From Treponema sp. (lineage in GTDB: Bacteria > Spirochaetota > Spirochaetia > Treponematales > Breznakiellaceae), in NCBI GenBank assembly GCA_031275515.1, contig JAISOQ010000214.1, positions 1 through 25,927 on the forward strand: 25,927 nt of DNA, written 5' to 3'. The notes beneath the pieces were generated by a model. It was not told the origin of the DNA, did no database searches, and worked only from the letters and a program-made list of their open reading frames with translations. Below are positions 1 through 8,007 of the stretch, piece after piece. A program made the position numbers and the translations under genes. How positions within the stretch are numbered: the stretch's first letter is position 1; the number at the start of each line of letters is the position of its first letter.

Positions 1-8
1 ACAGAACA

Positions 9-2009
9 CTAATCGTAAAGTATCCTTCCCCTTTTTATTTGTCCGTCTTTCTGTTCCAGAACCCATTCACCTGAGTAGAACCGCAGAAGGGCCAGTAATT
101 CTCCGGTCTGGTTATCGTACCAACCGACGCTGCCCTCGGCGTCAAGGGTAACGAACCGGTCCCCGCTGTTGATGAGCCGCAGGGACAGGCCGGGGCTCCG
201 TTCAAAGGAGGTGAGGCCCAGGGCGCTGTAAAGGATTACCCCATCCCCGCCTATAGAGGAAGCCAGAACCCCGCCGCTTTCTGCAATGCCGAAAGCCGTG
301 TCCTCGCCCTGATACTCAATCAGCCGCGTTGATTGGGACGGGTTGGCGGTGTTCAGGCGGAGGATGCTGGTCCTTGCGCTGTCTGTCCCGCCTGTCACGG
401 CTGCGCCGTAGAGGACGCCGCTTTCGCCCCGGTAGATGCGGGCGCCTACGGCGGCGGGATACGCTAAAGGTACGGTCTCGCCGGTTGTGATGTCCACTTT
501 GAGGAAGGGGGTGTTCCCCAGGACGGCGCTCCGGCCTATGACGATGTTCCGTTCATCCATAAAAGCCGCATCCAGGGCGCCGGCTGCGGAAAAGGAGAAG
601 CGGACGGCCCCGGTATCCAGGGAGACCACCGTTATGTTTCCCACCGAATCCAGAAACAACGCCTGGCTGCCCAGGACTGCGGCGGAACGGAGGGGGAATT
701 GCAGGGGAACCTGGTCCAGGGTAAACCATCCGCCGCCGGGGTATTTCCGTAGAACCGGAACCTTCCGGGCGCCTTCAGACTGCCAGAAGAGGAAGACCCC
801 ATACAGGGAGCGGGGATCTATTTCGGCGGCGATATGGGTATACTGAGCAGCGTCTTCAAACGAGACAAACGCCTGATCGTCGAATTCATTGAAATCCAGG
901 GGAATAAAACCTAAAAAATTATCGGCGGTAATAATACACAGATACTTTCCCGAGGCGCCGGCTTCCCGTATCGCAAGCTGCTCCGCCGTGGTAAAGGCCC
1001 GGACCGCCCCATTTTCGGCCAGGGACCAGATACGACCGTCGGAGGTTCCCAGGACGGAAGCATCACCGGCCACAGCAGCGCTCGTAACCACCAGGGGAAC
1101 GGCGGAGTTCCATCCCGAAGGGATGTTCCGGCGGCTCCTGATTTCAAGCCTGCCTGTGGAACTGAGGCCATAGCGTATTATCTGGGGATTTTCCCCCACA
1201 GACAGGCAGAGGAATTCCGTCTGCTCCTGGCCGGCGGGGTATAAGACGCCCTGGGGGACCTGGGAATTCCTCACGATTTCATTGCCCGAGACCGCGTCAA
1301 GGATCACCAGGTCGCGGTTGTCGAATCCCCCAAAGAAACGGTTGTTCCCGAACAGGATGGGCGTCCTGATGTTGGGGGGCGCCGTAAAGTGAAGGATTTC
1401 TTCCCCGGACTCCAGTTCCCAATAGGAGAGGGCTCCTGCCGGGGAATAGGAGATCATAGTCCGCTCTGACCTGCCGGTGGCGGCAAAGGAAACCGATGAG
1501 GAAAAGTTCTCAGGAGACTGCAACAAGCCGCCGGTTTCGGGATCGAGGAACACGACACCTGTCCGGGCGCTTCGGGACAGGATGATAAAATTTCCCCCGG
1601 CGGAATAGGTGATATAGGAGATAGGGTCCCTAAAACGGAGGGTAAAAAGATTTTGCCTTTTACTATAGTCCCAGGCGGATATGCGGTAAAGCCCCATACC
1701 ATCGCTTTCGATAAAGGCAGCCTGGGTTTCTCCTGGCCGCAGGGCCATAGAGATCAGGGAATAGGCGCTCACCTGAAACCGTTCTTCCGCATCGTTGTTC
1801 CGTATGTTCCAAATCCCCAAAAAGCCGTCGGCTCCTGCGCTTAAAATCCGGTCCTCCTGGTCGTAGATCACCGCATTTACCGGCCCATTGTGCCTCCCCG
1901 CCGGGTACCCGGACCCGGCTACCCCGGATTGGGCCGGTATAGCCGCCCCGGTAACCAGAAGGAGGCCCGCGATAAACCCGGCGGTAACCCATGAGGCAGG
2001 GACCTTCAT
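9..2009 (-). CDS. Exported WD40/beta-propeller-like protein
   Basis: This 666-residue protein begins with a hydrophobic segment (about residues 8-22) and an A-I-P-A-Q stretch near residue 26 that looks like a signal peptidase I site, so it is probably periplasmic or membrane-associated. A recognisable WD40 unit lies at about residues 38-70 (H-N-G-P-V-N-A-V, ending G-I-W-N-I). The rest consists of degenerate blades with recurring G-D or G-x-D turns and W-Y-D or W-x-L-E endings, finishing with an S-V-G-W-Y-D unit near the C-terminus. No catalytic motif is visible, so a scaffold or protein-binding propeller is the reasonable reading. Its ATG overlaps the stop of the upstream CpXC gene (ATGA), which makes it the last visible gene of the rpsB-rseP operon. 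The stop codon is inside the window, so the gene is complete. Membership of the propeller class is fairly sure; its partner and role are unknown. Confidence 0.8.
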   Translation of the reverse strand: MKVPASWVTAGFIAGLLLVTGAAIPAQSGVAGSGYPAGRHNGPVNAVIYDQEDRILSAGADGFLGIWNIRNNDAEERFQVSAYSLISMALRPGETQAAFIESDGMGLYRISAWDYSKRQNLFTLRFRDPISYITYSAGGNFIILSRSARTGVVFLDPETGGLLQSPENFSSSVSFAATGRSERTMISYSPAGALSYWELESGEEILHFTAPPNIRTPILFGNNRFFGGFDNRDLVILDAVSGNEIVRNSQVPQGVLYPAGQEQTEFLCLSVGENPQIIRYGLSSTGRLEIRSRRNIPSGWNSAVPLVVTSAAVAGDASVLGTSDGRIWSLAENGAVRAFTTAEQLAIREAGASGKYLCIITADNFLGFIPLDFNEFDDQAFVSFEDAAQYTHIAAEIDPRSLYGVFLFWQSEGARKVPVLRKYPGGGWFTLDQVPLQFPLRSAAVLGSQALFLDSVGNITVVSLDTGAVRFSFSAAGALDAAFMDERNIVIGRSAVLGNTPFLKVDITTGETVPLAYPAAVGARIYRGESGVLYGAAVTGGTDSARTSILRLNTANPSQSTRLIEYQGEDTAFGIAESGGVLASSIGGDGVILYSALGLTSFERSPGLSLRLINSGDRFVTLDAEGSVGWYDNQTGELLALLRFYSGEWVLEQKDGQIKRGRILYD

Positions 2010-2437
2010 CGTATTCCCTCTGGGGGTATCATGTTTTGTACAGAGAGATATGAACGGAACCCCTTGGGACGGCGCTTAAATTCCCCCAAGGTCTTTTCGT
2101 AAACCCCCAAAGGGACTTTTTTGGCCGCCGCTGCATCCTGCCGCAAACCGTGAAGGTAAAATTCCAACTTGTCCGGCTTCCTGCTTTTCTTCTTCCGCTG
2201 GTAAAAAGACGCCCGTTCCGCCTGGGGAAGGACCTCCAGAACGGGATTCCGGCCAGGCCGCAGAAGGGCCACGGGAAATTCAGGCGTATGTTTTTTTCCG
2301 CAGACAGAACAGGCAAAACTCATAAACCTCCCGCCCGGTATCCCGCCCAGGCACAAGGGCTGTTCATCTGCGTTGATTTTCTCCGGAACCTCAACGGTAA
2401 CGGTGTTTTCGCATACGCAAGGGATATCCCGTTTCAC
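2006..2437 (-). CDS. CpXC-domain zinc-binding protein
   Basis: The product is a 143-residue protein of unknown function. Two cysteine pairs are visible, C-V-C at about residues 7-9 and C-S-V-C-G near residue 43. They flank a short segment containing V-E-V and I-N-A-D-E, and are followed by P-E-F-P and an E-V-L-P stretch. This pattern fits the CpXC domain family, a presumed zinc-binding module whose role is not known. The C-terminal half is basic (K/R-rich, about residues 80-130). The start is GTG, preceded by GAGGCGG; the ATG overlapping it is in another frame and runs straight into TGA. It begins 9 bases after the rseP stop and overlaps the WD40 gene by 4 bases, so it belongs to the same transcript. 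No signal peptide is seen. The CpXC assignment is from motif spacing only. Confidence 0.75.
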   Translation of the reverse strand: MKRDIPCVCENTVTVEVPEKINADEQPLCLGGIPGGRFMSFACSVCGKKHTPEFPVALLRPGRNPVLEVLPQAERASFYQRKKKSRKPDKLEFYLHGLRQDAAAAKKVPLGVYEKTLGEFKRRPKGFRSYLSVQNMIPPEGIR

Positions 2438-2446
2438 ATCCGCCTC

Positions 2447-3805
2447 TTAGCGCCGGACCAGGAACAGTATGTCCCCAAAGACCGCGAAGATCATCAACCC
2501 GAAGATCAGAACCACCCCGACGGTTTGAAACGCATAGATGGTCTTGGGACGCAAAGGATGGCCTTTGATGATTTCGATAATAAACAGCAGGATCATGCCG
2601 CCGTCAAGGACCGGCAGGGGGAGGAGGTTCATGATGCACAGGGCAATGGAAATAAGGGCCAAAAAGTTGGCGGTGGAGATCAAACCCATTCCTATGCTCT
2701 GGCCAAAACCCTCGGCGGCCACATCCCCCACCATGTAGGTGATCCGTATGGGTCCGGAAACGGCCTGGGTCAGGTCTATACCCCTAAAGAGCAGGGCAAG
2801 GCTCTTGAGGGAGATGACGAAGGTCTTCCAGGTCTCCCGCGCGCCTTGTACCAGGGCTCCTAAAGGCGAATAGGAAGGGGTATGGTATCGAAGCGTTTGG
2901 TAGGATATGCCCATATCCGCCGCCTGGCCATCGGTATAGGAGATGACAATATCCGCGGCGTTTATCCCCCCGTTCCGCTCGTATTCCACCGTTAATACCG
3001 GCGGCTGATCCTGGAGTATGGGAAGCATGGCCACCGTGTAGGGGATGTCCTGGCCGTTGACCCTGAGTATTCTGTCCCCCTCCTCTATGCCTGCAATGGC
3101 GGCGGGACTTTCGGGGGTAACCATCCCTACCACCGGGTCGGCCCAGTAGTACACCCCGATTTTTCCCGCCCCGGTACTCTTGTCAAGCTGAGGCCGCACC
3201 GTGAATTCCAGAACCGCGCCGTCCCGTTCCACCGTTATGGGCAGGTTCTTTTCCGGGTTGGCTGTTATGGCTTCCTGTATGTCCCGGTAGTTGCTGATGA
3301 CCGCGTTCCCGATTTTTACAATCCGGTCCCCGGTCATGAGCCCCGCTTCGCCGGCGGGGTAACGCTCTCCGCTGTTCACGTCCGACGCCAGGACTATCCG
3401 GTTATCCAGGGTATGCACCTCAAAGCCTACGCCCCAAATGACCGCCAGCACCAGGACGGCGAAGATCAGGTTGAAGAAGGGACCGGCAAAGGATGCGATT
3501 ATACGCCGCAACGGGCTGACGCCATAGAAGGTTCCCTTTACCTGGGGGATTTCCTGTTCCATCTTTTCGTAGGCTTCCTGGAACTCGTTTTCCCCTTTCA
3601 TCTTGCAATACCCCCCTATGGGGAACATGCCGATACGGTATTCCACGCCCCCCGCCTTCTTTTTGAAGATGGGGCTGCCCCAGCCTATGGAAAAGGCTTC
3701 CACATCAATTCCCACCAGGCGGGCCGCAAGAAAATGGCCCAGTTCGTGGATGAACACCACGATACTCAGGCCAAGCAAGCCTAAAATAATTTTAGCTATC
3801 AGCAT
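2447..3805 (-). CDS. rseP: Site-2 intramembrane zinc metalloprotease RseP
   Basis: This is the M50-family protease that cuts membrane-embedded substrates such as anti-sigma factors and remnant signal peptides. The 452-residue length matches the E. coli-type enzyme. The zinc motif H-E-L-G-H is at residues 20-24 in the first transmembrane helix. The second active-site motif, N-L-L-P-L-P-V-L-D-G-G, is at about 393-403, with D401 as the third zinc ligand. Two tandem PDZ domains occupy about 130-205 and 222-290, and the C-terminus has two more hydrophobic helices. The ATG overlaps the dxr stop by 7 bases and is preceded by GGAG 8 bases upstream, so translation is coupled to dxr. The dxr-rseP order is typical of many bacteria. 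The real substrate in this organism cannot be read from the window; no sigma or anti-sigma gene is adjacent. Confidence 0.95.
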   Translation of the reverse strand: MLIAKIILGLLGLSIVVFIHELGHFLAARLVGIDVEAFSIGWGSPIFKKKAGGVEYRIGMFPIGGYCKMKGENEFQEAYEKMEQEIPQVKGTFYGVSPLRRIIASFAGPFFNLIFAVLVLAVIWGVGFEVHTLDNRIVLASDVNSGERYPAGEAGLMTGDRIVKIGNAVISNYRDIQEAITANPEKNLPITVERDGAVLEFTVRPQLDKSTGAGKIGVYYWADPVVGMVTPESPAAIAGIEEGDRILRVNGQDIPYTVAMLPILQDQPPVLTVEYERNGGINAADIVISYTDGQAADMGISYQTLRYHTPSYSPLGALVQGARETWKTFVISLKSLALLFRGIDLTQAVSGPIRITYMVGDVAAEGFGQSIGMGLISTANFLALISIALCIMNLLPLPVLDGGMILLFIIEIIKGHPLRPKTIYAFQTVGVVLIFGLMIFAVFGDILFLVRR

Positions 3806-4950
3806 AAATTTTTCTCCAAAATATACGCATTTGCGATTTTTCTGGCCTTTTCATCGGCTTCCAATATGATTTGCAGGGTTTCGGCGCTCTCAAAGTCTCC
3901 GGTTGTATTCCAATTCTTATTCAAAACATAGTCAACAATACGGGGTATATCAAGGAAACCGGTTTTTTTTGCTAAAAACGCCGCCGCCGCCGACTCATTG
4001 GCGGCATTGTACACCGCCGGGTAGAGTCCCCCCCGCCGGGCGGCTTCATAGGCCAGGGGGAGCATGGGAAAAGCCTCGAAATCCGGAGCCTCAAACTCCA
4101 GGGTAAGGCCGGTAAAATCCAGACGCCCCCAGGAACAGGGCGCGCACTCAGGGTAATACAAGGCGTTGTGAATGGGAAGCCGCATATCGGGCCGGGAAAG
4201 CTGGGCGTACACCGCGCCGTCTTTCAGGCGCGCCATGGAATGAACGATGCTCTGAGGGTGTATGACCACGGAAATCCCCCCGGGGGGCATGTTGAAAAGC
4301 CCGGCAGCCTCAATCACCTCCAACCCCTTATTCGCCAGGGTCGCCGAATCAAGGGTGATTTTGGGGCCCATATTCCAGGTAGGATGGGCGAGGGCTTCCT
4401 CCGGGGTTATCCGGGCAAAGTCTTCCCTTTTCCGCTTTCTAAAGGGTCCCCCCGAGGCGGTAAGGATGATTTCTTCAACATTTTCCCTGCCGTGGGCTTC
4501 CAGCAGGCTCGAAACGGCGTGATGTTCCGAGTCCACCGGCAAAATGCGGCGGCCCTTCTTCTTCGCCAAGGCGAAAACCAGGGGAGCCGCCATGACTACC
4601 GTTTCCTTGTTCGCCAAGGCAAGGTCCGCCCCCGCATCCAGGACTGCCAGGGAGGGCTCCAGCCCCGCGGCCCCGGCGATGCCGTTCACTGCCAGATCCG
4701 GCGCAACCCCGGCAATGGCCCGGAGCAAACCCTCCTTCCCCGTATATACGCCCTTGGGCAGCGCCGAATCCGGACCGGTCACCGCCAATGCTGCGCCGGG
4801 GAATTCACGGGAAAGGGCAAGAAGGCCGGAAATATCCCTATGAGTTGAGAGAAGAACCGTCTCAAAGCAGTCCCTCCCCTCCCGTAATACATCAATAGTA
4901 TTTTTTCCAATGGAACCAGTGGCCCCAAGAACCGCTACCCGCTTCTTCAT
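3799..4950 (-). CDS. dxr: 1-deoxy-D-xylulose 5-phosphate reductoisomerase
   Basis: Dxr catalyses the NADPH-dependent rearrangement and reduction of DXP to 2-C-methyl-D-erythritol 4-phosphate, the committed step of the non-mevalonate isoprenoid pathway. The 383 residues are near the family length. The dinucleotide-binding loop G-A-T-G-S-I-G is at residues 9-15. N-K-E-T-V, the metal-site V-D-S-E-H, the S-G-G-P-F loop, and the long signature H-P-T-W-N-M-G followed by D-S-A-T and N-K-G-L-E-V-I-E-A are all present. It lies 37 bases after cdsA and overlaps rseP by 7 bases. Its product feeds the substrate pool of UppS, encoded two genes upstream, so lipid-carrier supply is grouped in one operon. The start has a GGA/AGGGA-type site just upstream. 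Confidence 0.96.
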   Translation of the reverse strand: MKKRVAVLGATGSIGKNTIDVLREGRDCFETVLLSTHRDISGLLALSREFPGAALAVTGPDSALPKGVYTGKEGLLRAIAGVAPDLAVNGIAGAAGLEPSLAVLDAGADLALANKETVVMAAPLVFALAKKKGRRILPVDSEHHAVSSLLEAHGRENVEEIILTASGGPFRKRKREDFARITPEEALAHPTWNMGPKITLDSATLANKGLEVIEAAGLFNMPPGGISVVIHPQSIVHSMARLKDGAVYAQLSRPDMRLPIHNALYYPECAPCSWGRLDFTGLTLEFEAPDFEAFPMLPLAYEAARRGGLYPAVYNAANESAAAAFLAKKTGFLDIPRIVDYVLNKNWNTTGDFESAETLQIILEADEKARKIANAYILEKNLC

Positions 4951-4987
4951 TCCCTATCCAAATGAAACATCCGACACTGTATACCAA

Positions 4988-5842
4988 TCACATAAAAAGA
5001 AACCGGTAAAGCCCGTAGTACACCGGCGCCGCCAAGGCTATGGAATCAATGGAATCCAGAACCCCGCCCCGTCCGGGGACGAGTCTTCCTGAATCCTTGA
5101 CTGCGGAACTCCGTTTCATGACCGACTCAGCCAGATCCCCCAGGGAGGCGGCGGCGGCGGAAATGAAACCCAGGATGATACCCGCCCAGAGGGAGGGCAT
5201 GAAATTCGAGGTGAAAGCGGCGGGGAAGAGACAGGACACCCCCAGGCCCACCAGAATGGAACAGACAAAACCGCCCATAAAACCAGCGATGCTTTTATTA
5301 GGGCTTGCGGATACGATCCCCCGGTTGTTTTTTCCAAGGAGCTTACCCATAGCCCAGGCCGCCGAATCATTCGCCACGACCATAAAGAAGAATCCCAGAA
5401 TAACCATATCCGCATGGAAAAAACGAGCCATCAGGATGAGCCAGAGCATGAAAAAACCCGGATAGATTATCACGGCAAAGCCCGACATGATACGATCCAG
5501 GGAATCTTTAAATTTATCCTGGGGAATAAAAATCTGGGAGAGAATCAGCCAGGCAAAGGCCGTCATAAGGATGAGAGGGAAAACGTAAAAACTTAGACCG
5601 AAACTCACGGTCAGCGTCATGGCGGCGGGACCCAAGGCCCCAAGTATGCAGGCTTCCCTTTTGGAAACGGCGCTGTTTTTTTTGTTCAGCATATCGGCAA
5701 GCTCACCGGCCCCCAGAGCGCTCAGGATGACCACGATAAGGTTAGCGGCCAGGTAATTCCGGTACGGCAGAAACAACACGACAACCACGATGAGCGGCAG
5801 GGTAATAAAAAATAAAAGAAGCCGCTGGATTAGTTTTTTCAT
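4988..5842 (-). CDS. cdsA: Phosphatidate cytidylyltransferase (CDP-DAG synthase)
   Basis: CdsA is a membrane enzyme that converts phosphatidic acid and CTP to CDP-diacylglycerol, the precursor of most phospholipids. The open frame extends further upstream, but the start chosen (M-K-K-L-I-Q-R) gives an ATGA overlap with uppS and the expected hydrophobic N-terminus; the product is 284 residues with about eight hydrophobic segments. The C-terminal family signature is recognisable from residue 240 (S-V-M-K-R, K-D at 249-250). However, the usual P-G-H-G-G followed by D-R-x-D reads P-G-R-G-G (256-260) and D-S-I-D (263-266). The conserved histidine and arginine are therefore replaced while both aspartates remain. 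Because the gene keeps its standard operon position between uppS and dxr, it is probably functional; whether the variant is lineage-wide cannot be decided here. Confidence 0.92.
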   Translation of the reverse strand: MKKLIQRLLLFFITLPLIVVVVLFLPYRNYLAANLIVVILSALGAGELADMLNKKNSAVSKREACILGALGPAAMTLTVSFGLSFYVFPLILMTAFAWLILSQIFIPQDKFKDSLDRIMSGFAVIIYPGFFMLWLILMARFFHADMVILGFFFMVVANDSAAWAMGKLLGKNNRGIVSASPNKSIAGFMGGFVCSILVGLGVSCLFPAAFTSNFMPSLWAGIILGFISAAAASLGDLAESVMKRSSAVKDSGRLVPGRGGVLDSIDSIALAAPVYYGLYRFLFM

Positions 5843-6576
5843 CCCTTTACACCGCCGTACCGCCGTTCCCGGCTTTGAAACCATGCTATTGCCGAAGCCA
5901 GGTCTTCCGCCGTAAAATCCGGCCAAAGTTTTTCCGAACCCCAGTATTCCGTATAGGCCCCTTCCCAGAGAAGAAAATTGCTGATCCGCATTTCCCCGGC
6001 GGTCCTGATAATAAGGTCCGGATCAGGAACGTCAGGGTTGTCCAGGTATTGCCGGAAGGAGGCTTCCGTAAGCTCCCCGCCGGAAGGACGGGCCTCTAAA
6101 AAACGCTTTATCCCCCGGATTATCTCGTCCCGGCCCCCGTAATTCAGGGCCAGGATGACTTGAAGCCCCGTAAAATCCCGGGTATCGCCGCATACTTCCC
6201 GAATCTCCTCCGCGATGTCCGGCGGGAGCCCCCGGGCATCGCCTGAATGACGTATTCTGATACGGTGCTGCCTGAAAAAATCCAGTTCCGCCGCCAGGTA
6301 CTGCCTGACAAGCCCCATGATGAACCCCACCTCTTCGGCGGTACGCTTCCAGTTCTCAGTCGAAAAAACATAGAGGGTCAGGTAGGCGATGCCCATATCG
6401 CTTGCGGCTTTGACAATCCTTTTTGCCGTATTAAGCCCTTCAAGGTGCCCCTGGGTACGGATCTGTCCACGCCGTACCGCCCAGCGGCCGTTACCATCCA
6501 TGATAACGCCGATATGAGCAGGAAGGGGACCTTCTTCAGGGAAGGGCTTTTTGCCGGCAAATTGTTTAACGGACAT
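5839..6576 (-). CDS. uppS: Isoprenyl (undecaprenyl) diphosphate synthase
   Basis: This cis-prenyltransferase elongates farnesyl diphosphate with isopentenyl diphosphate to make the C55 lipid carrier used for peptidoglycan and surface glycans. The 245-residue protein has the first conserved block I-M-D-G-N-G-R-W-A, with catalytic Asp at residue 27. It also has S-T-E-N-W-K-R in the substrate pocket and the last block D-L-I-I-R-T-A-G-E followed by R-I-S-N-F-L-L-W. The T-A-G-E form is a small change from the usual T-S-G-E. The start overlaps the frr stop by one base (TGATG) and the stop overlaps cdsA by four bases, so the whole run is translationally coupled. The chain length of the product cannot be told from sequence alone, but context favours undecaprenyl. 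Confidence 0.95.
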   Translation of the reverse strand: MSVKQFAGKKPFPEEGPLPAHIGVIMDGNGRWAVRRGQIRTQGHLEGLNTAKRIVKAASDMGIAYLTLYVFSTENWKRTAEEVGFIMGLVRQYLAAELDFFRQHRIRIRHSGDARGLPPDIAEEIREVCGDTRDFTGLQVILALNYGGRDEIIRGIKRFLEARPSGGELTEASFRQYLDNPDVPDPDLIIRTAGEMRISNFLLWEGAYTEYWGSEKLWPDFTAEDLASAIAWFQSRERRYGGVKG

Positions 6577-7130
6577 CAGTCTTCCATTATTTCTTTTTCT
6601 TTCTCGTCCAGAACCTGATTGATCTTCGCAATATAAGAATCGGTCAGCTTTTGCAGTTCTTCCGAATTCCGGCTCTCCTCATCCTCCGTAAGATCCCCGG
6701 CTTTAAGGATTTTCTTCAACTCGTCGTTACCGTCCCTCCGTATGTTCCGCACTGCCACCCGGCTCTGCTCCGCATGACTTTTAGCGACCTTGGCAAGCTC
6801 CTTCCGGCGTTCCTCCGTCAGGGGCGGGATGGCGATCCTGATGACCTTTCCATCATTACTGGGATTCAGGGAAAGTTCCGAAGACCGTATAGCCTTTTCA
6901 ATTTCCCCGATAAGCCCCTTGTCCCAGGGCTGTATCACGATAAGCCGGGCTTCGGGGATGGAAATATTCGCCACCTGGTTGAGGGGCGACTTATCCCCAT
7001 AGTAATCGACCTTCACTTTATCGAATAAAGAGGCCGACGCCCGCCCGGTTCTAAGAGAAGCAAAACCGTCTTTCAGATTAGCGACGGTTTTTTTCATCCG
7101 TTCTTCGGCTGAAGAAATGACGTTATGCAT
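6576..7130 (-). CDS. frr: Ribosome recycling factor
   Basis: RRF works with EF-G to split the post-termination ribosome. The 184-residue product is the standard length and has the classic pattern. The N-terminal helix carries E-R-M-K-K and the L-R-T-G-R-A-S loop. The domain II hinge contains Y-Y-G and P-L-N-Q-V-A-N-I, then P-E-A-R and Q-P-W-D-K, and the C-terminal helix has R-R-D-G-N-D-E-L-K-K. It starts on TAATG overlapping the tsf stop and ends on TGATG overlapping uppS. In most bacteria pyrH lies between tsf and frr. It is absent here and there is no residual space for it. Confidence 0.97.
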   Translation of the reverse strand: MHNVISSAEERMKKTVANLKDGFASLRTGRASASLFDKVKVDYYGDKSPLNQVANISIPEARLIVIQPWDKGLIGEIEKAIRSSELSLNPSNDGKVIRIAIPPLTEERRKELAKVAKSHAEQSRVAVRNIRRDGNDELKKILKAGDLTEDEESRNSEELQKLTDSYIAKINQVLDEKEKEIMED

Positions 7131-7981
7131 TAACTATCTCCTACTTTAAAGTACACATAGTCAACCACGTTTATTGCCGCTCCAAGCTGTTTCCCCGTAT
7201 CGGCAAGAACCTGAGCCACGGAGAATTTTTCGTCCTTTACATACCCCTGTTCCAGAAGACAAATATCCGACAGGTATTTATTCACTTTCCCCCTGAGAAT
7301 ATTGTCTATCACGTTGGCGGGTTTTTCTTTGAGCTTTTCGTCCCCTTCAAGCTGCTTGCGGAAGATCTCCTCCTGCTCTTTGAGGAACGCCGCATCAATA
7401 TGATCCCGGTCCAGGGCCGCAGGGTTAAAAGCCGCGATATGGAGCGCCAGGTTAAAGGCCAGGGTTTTGAATTCCTCTTTTTGAAGGGCCCCGGCGTTAC
7501 CGGCGCCCAGTTTTACCACTACCCCTATGGCTCCATCCCCGTGTATATACTTGACGAGATATTCGCCGGCCCCTGCCGTGACCAGATTGACCCGCTTGAG
7601 GCTCATGTTTTCCCGGATCTTCGTCGCCAGATCCGTTACCATACCTGCCAGTTCCTCATTCGGCCCGGTATAGCCTTTTTCCAGAACCCGGTCCGCGATT
7701 ACCTCCCCTAGGGCGATAAATTCAGGATTTCGTGCCACAAAATCCGTCTCCGAAGCCAGTTCCACTAAAGCCGCCGCATTATCCCTGATCTTTACAAAAA
7801 TCTTGCCCTCGTTGGTCGCCCGGTCGGAACGTTTTTCCACCGCCGCAAGCCCCTTTTCCTTTAAGAGCTTTTCCGCCATGGAAAAATCCCCGCCGGTTTC
7901 CACCAGGGCATTCTTACATTCCATCATGCCCGCTCCGGTCTTTTCCCGAAGCTTTTTAACATCCTCTGCACTAATTCCCAT
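7130..7981 (-). CDS. tsf: Translation elongation factor Ts
   Basis: EF-Ts is the nucleotide exchange factor for EF-Tu. The 283-residue protein opens with the UBA-like domain and the family signature K-L-R-E-K-T-G-A-G-M-M-E-C-K-N-A-L (about residues 10-26). It later shows the second signature E-L-A-S-E-T-D-F-V-A-R-N, which contacts the EF-Tu nucleotide site. A good AAGGAG site lies 8 bases before the ATG. The gene follows rpsB after 26 bases and overlaps frr by one base, so rpsB-tsf-frr are cotranscribed and probably share the rpsB leader control. Confidence 0.97.
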   Translation of the reverse strand: MGISAEDVKKLREKTGAGMMECKNALVETGGDFSMAEKLLKEKGLAAVEKRSDRATNEGKIFVKIRDNAAALVELASETDFVARNPEFIALGEVIADRVLEKGYTGPNEELAGMVTDLATKIRENMSLKRVNLVTAGAGEYLVKYIHGDGAIGVVVKLGAGNAGALQKEEFKTLAFNLALHIAAFNPAALDRDHIDAAFLKEQEEIFRKQLEGDEKLKEKPANVIDNILRGKVNKYLSDICLLEQGYVKDEKFSVAQVLADTGKQLGAAINVVDYVYFKVGDS

Positions 7982-8007
7982 TTATCTGACTCCTTAAAAG
8001 GGTTTGT

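Noticed and set aside
2150..2863. Plus-strand open frame spanning CpXC and rseP
   Set aside because: It is a low-complexity, His/Gln/Gly-rich shadow crossing two well supported minus-strand genes.
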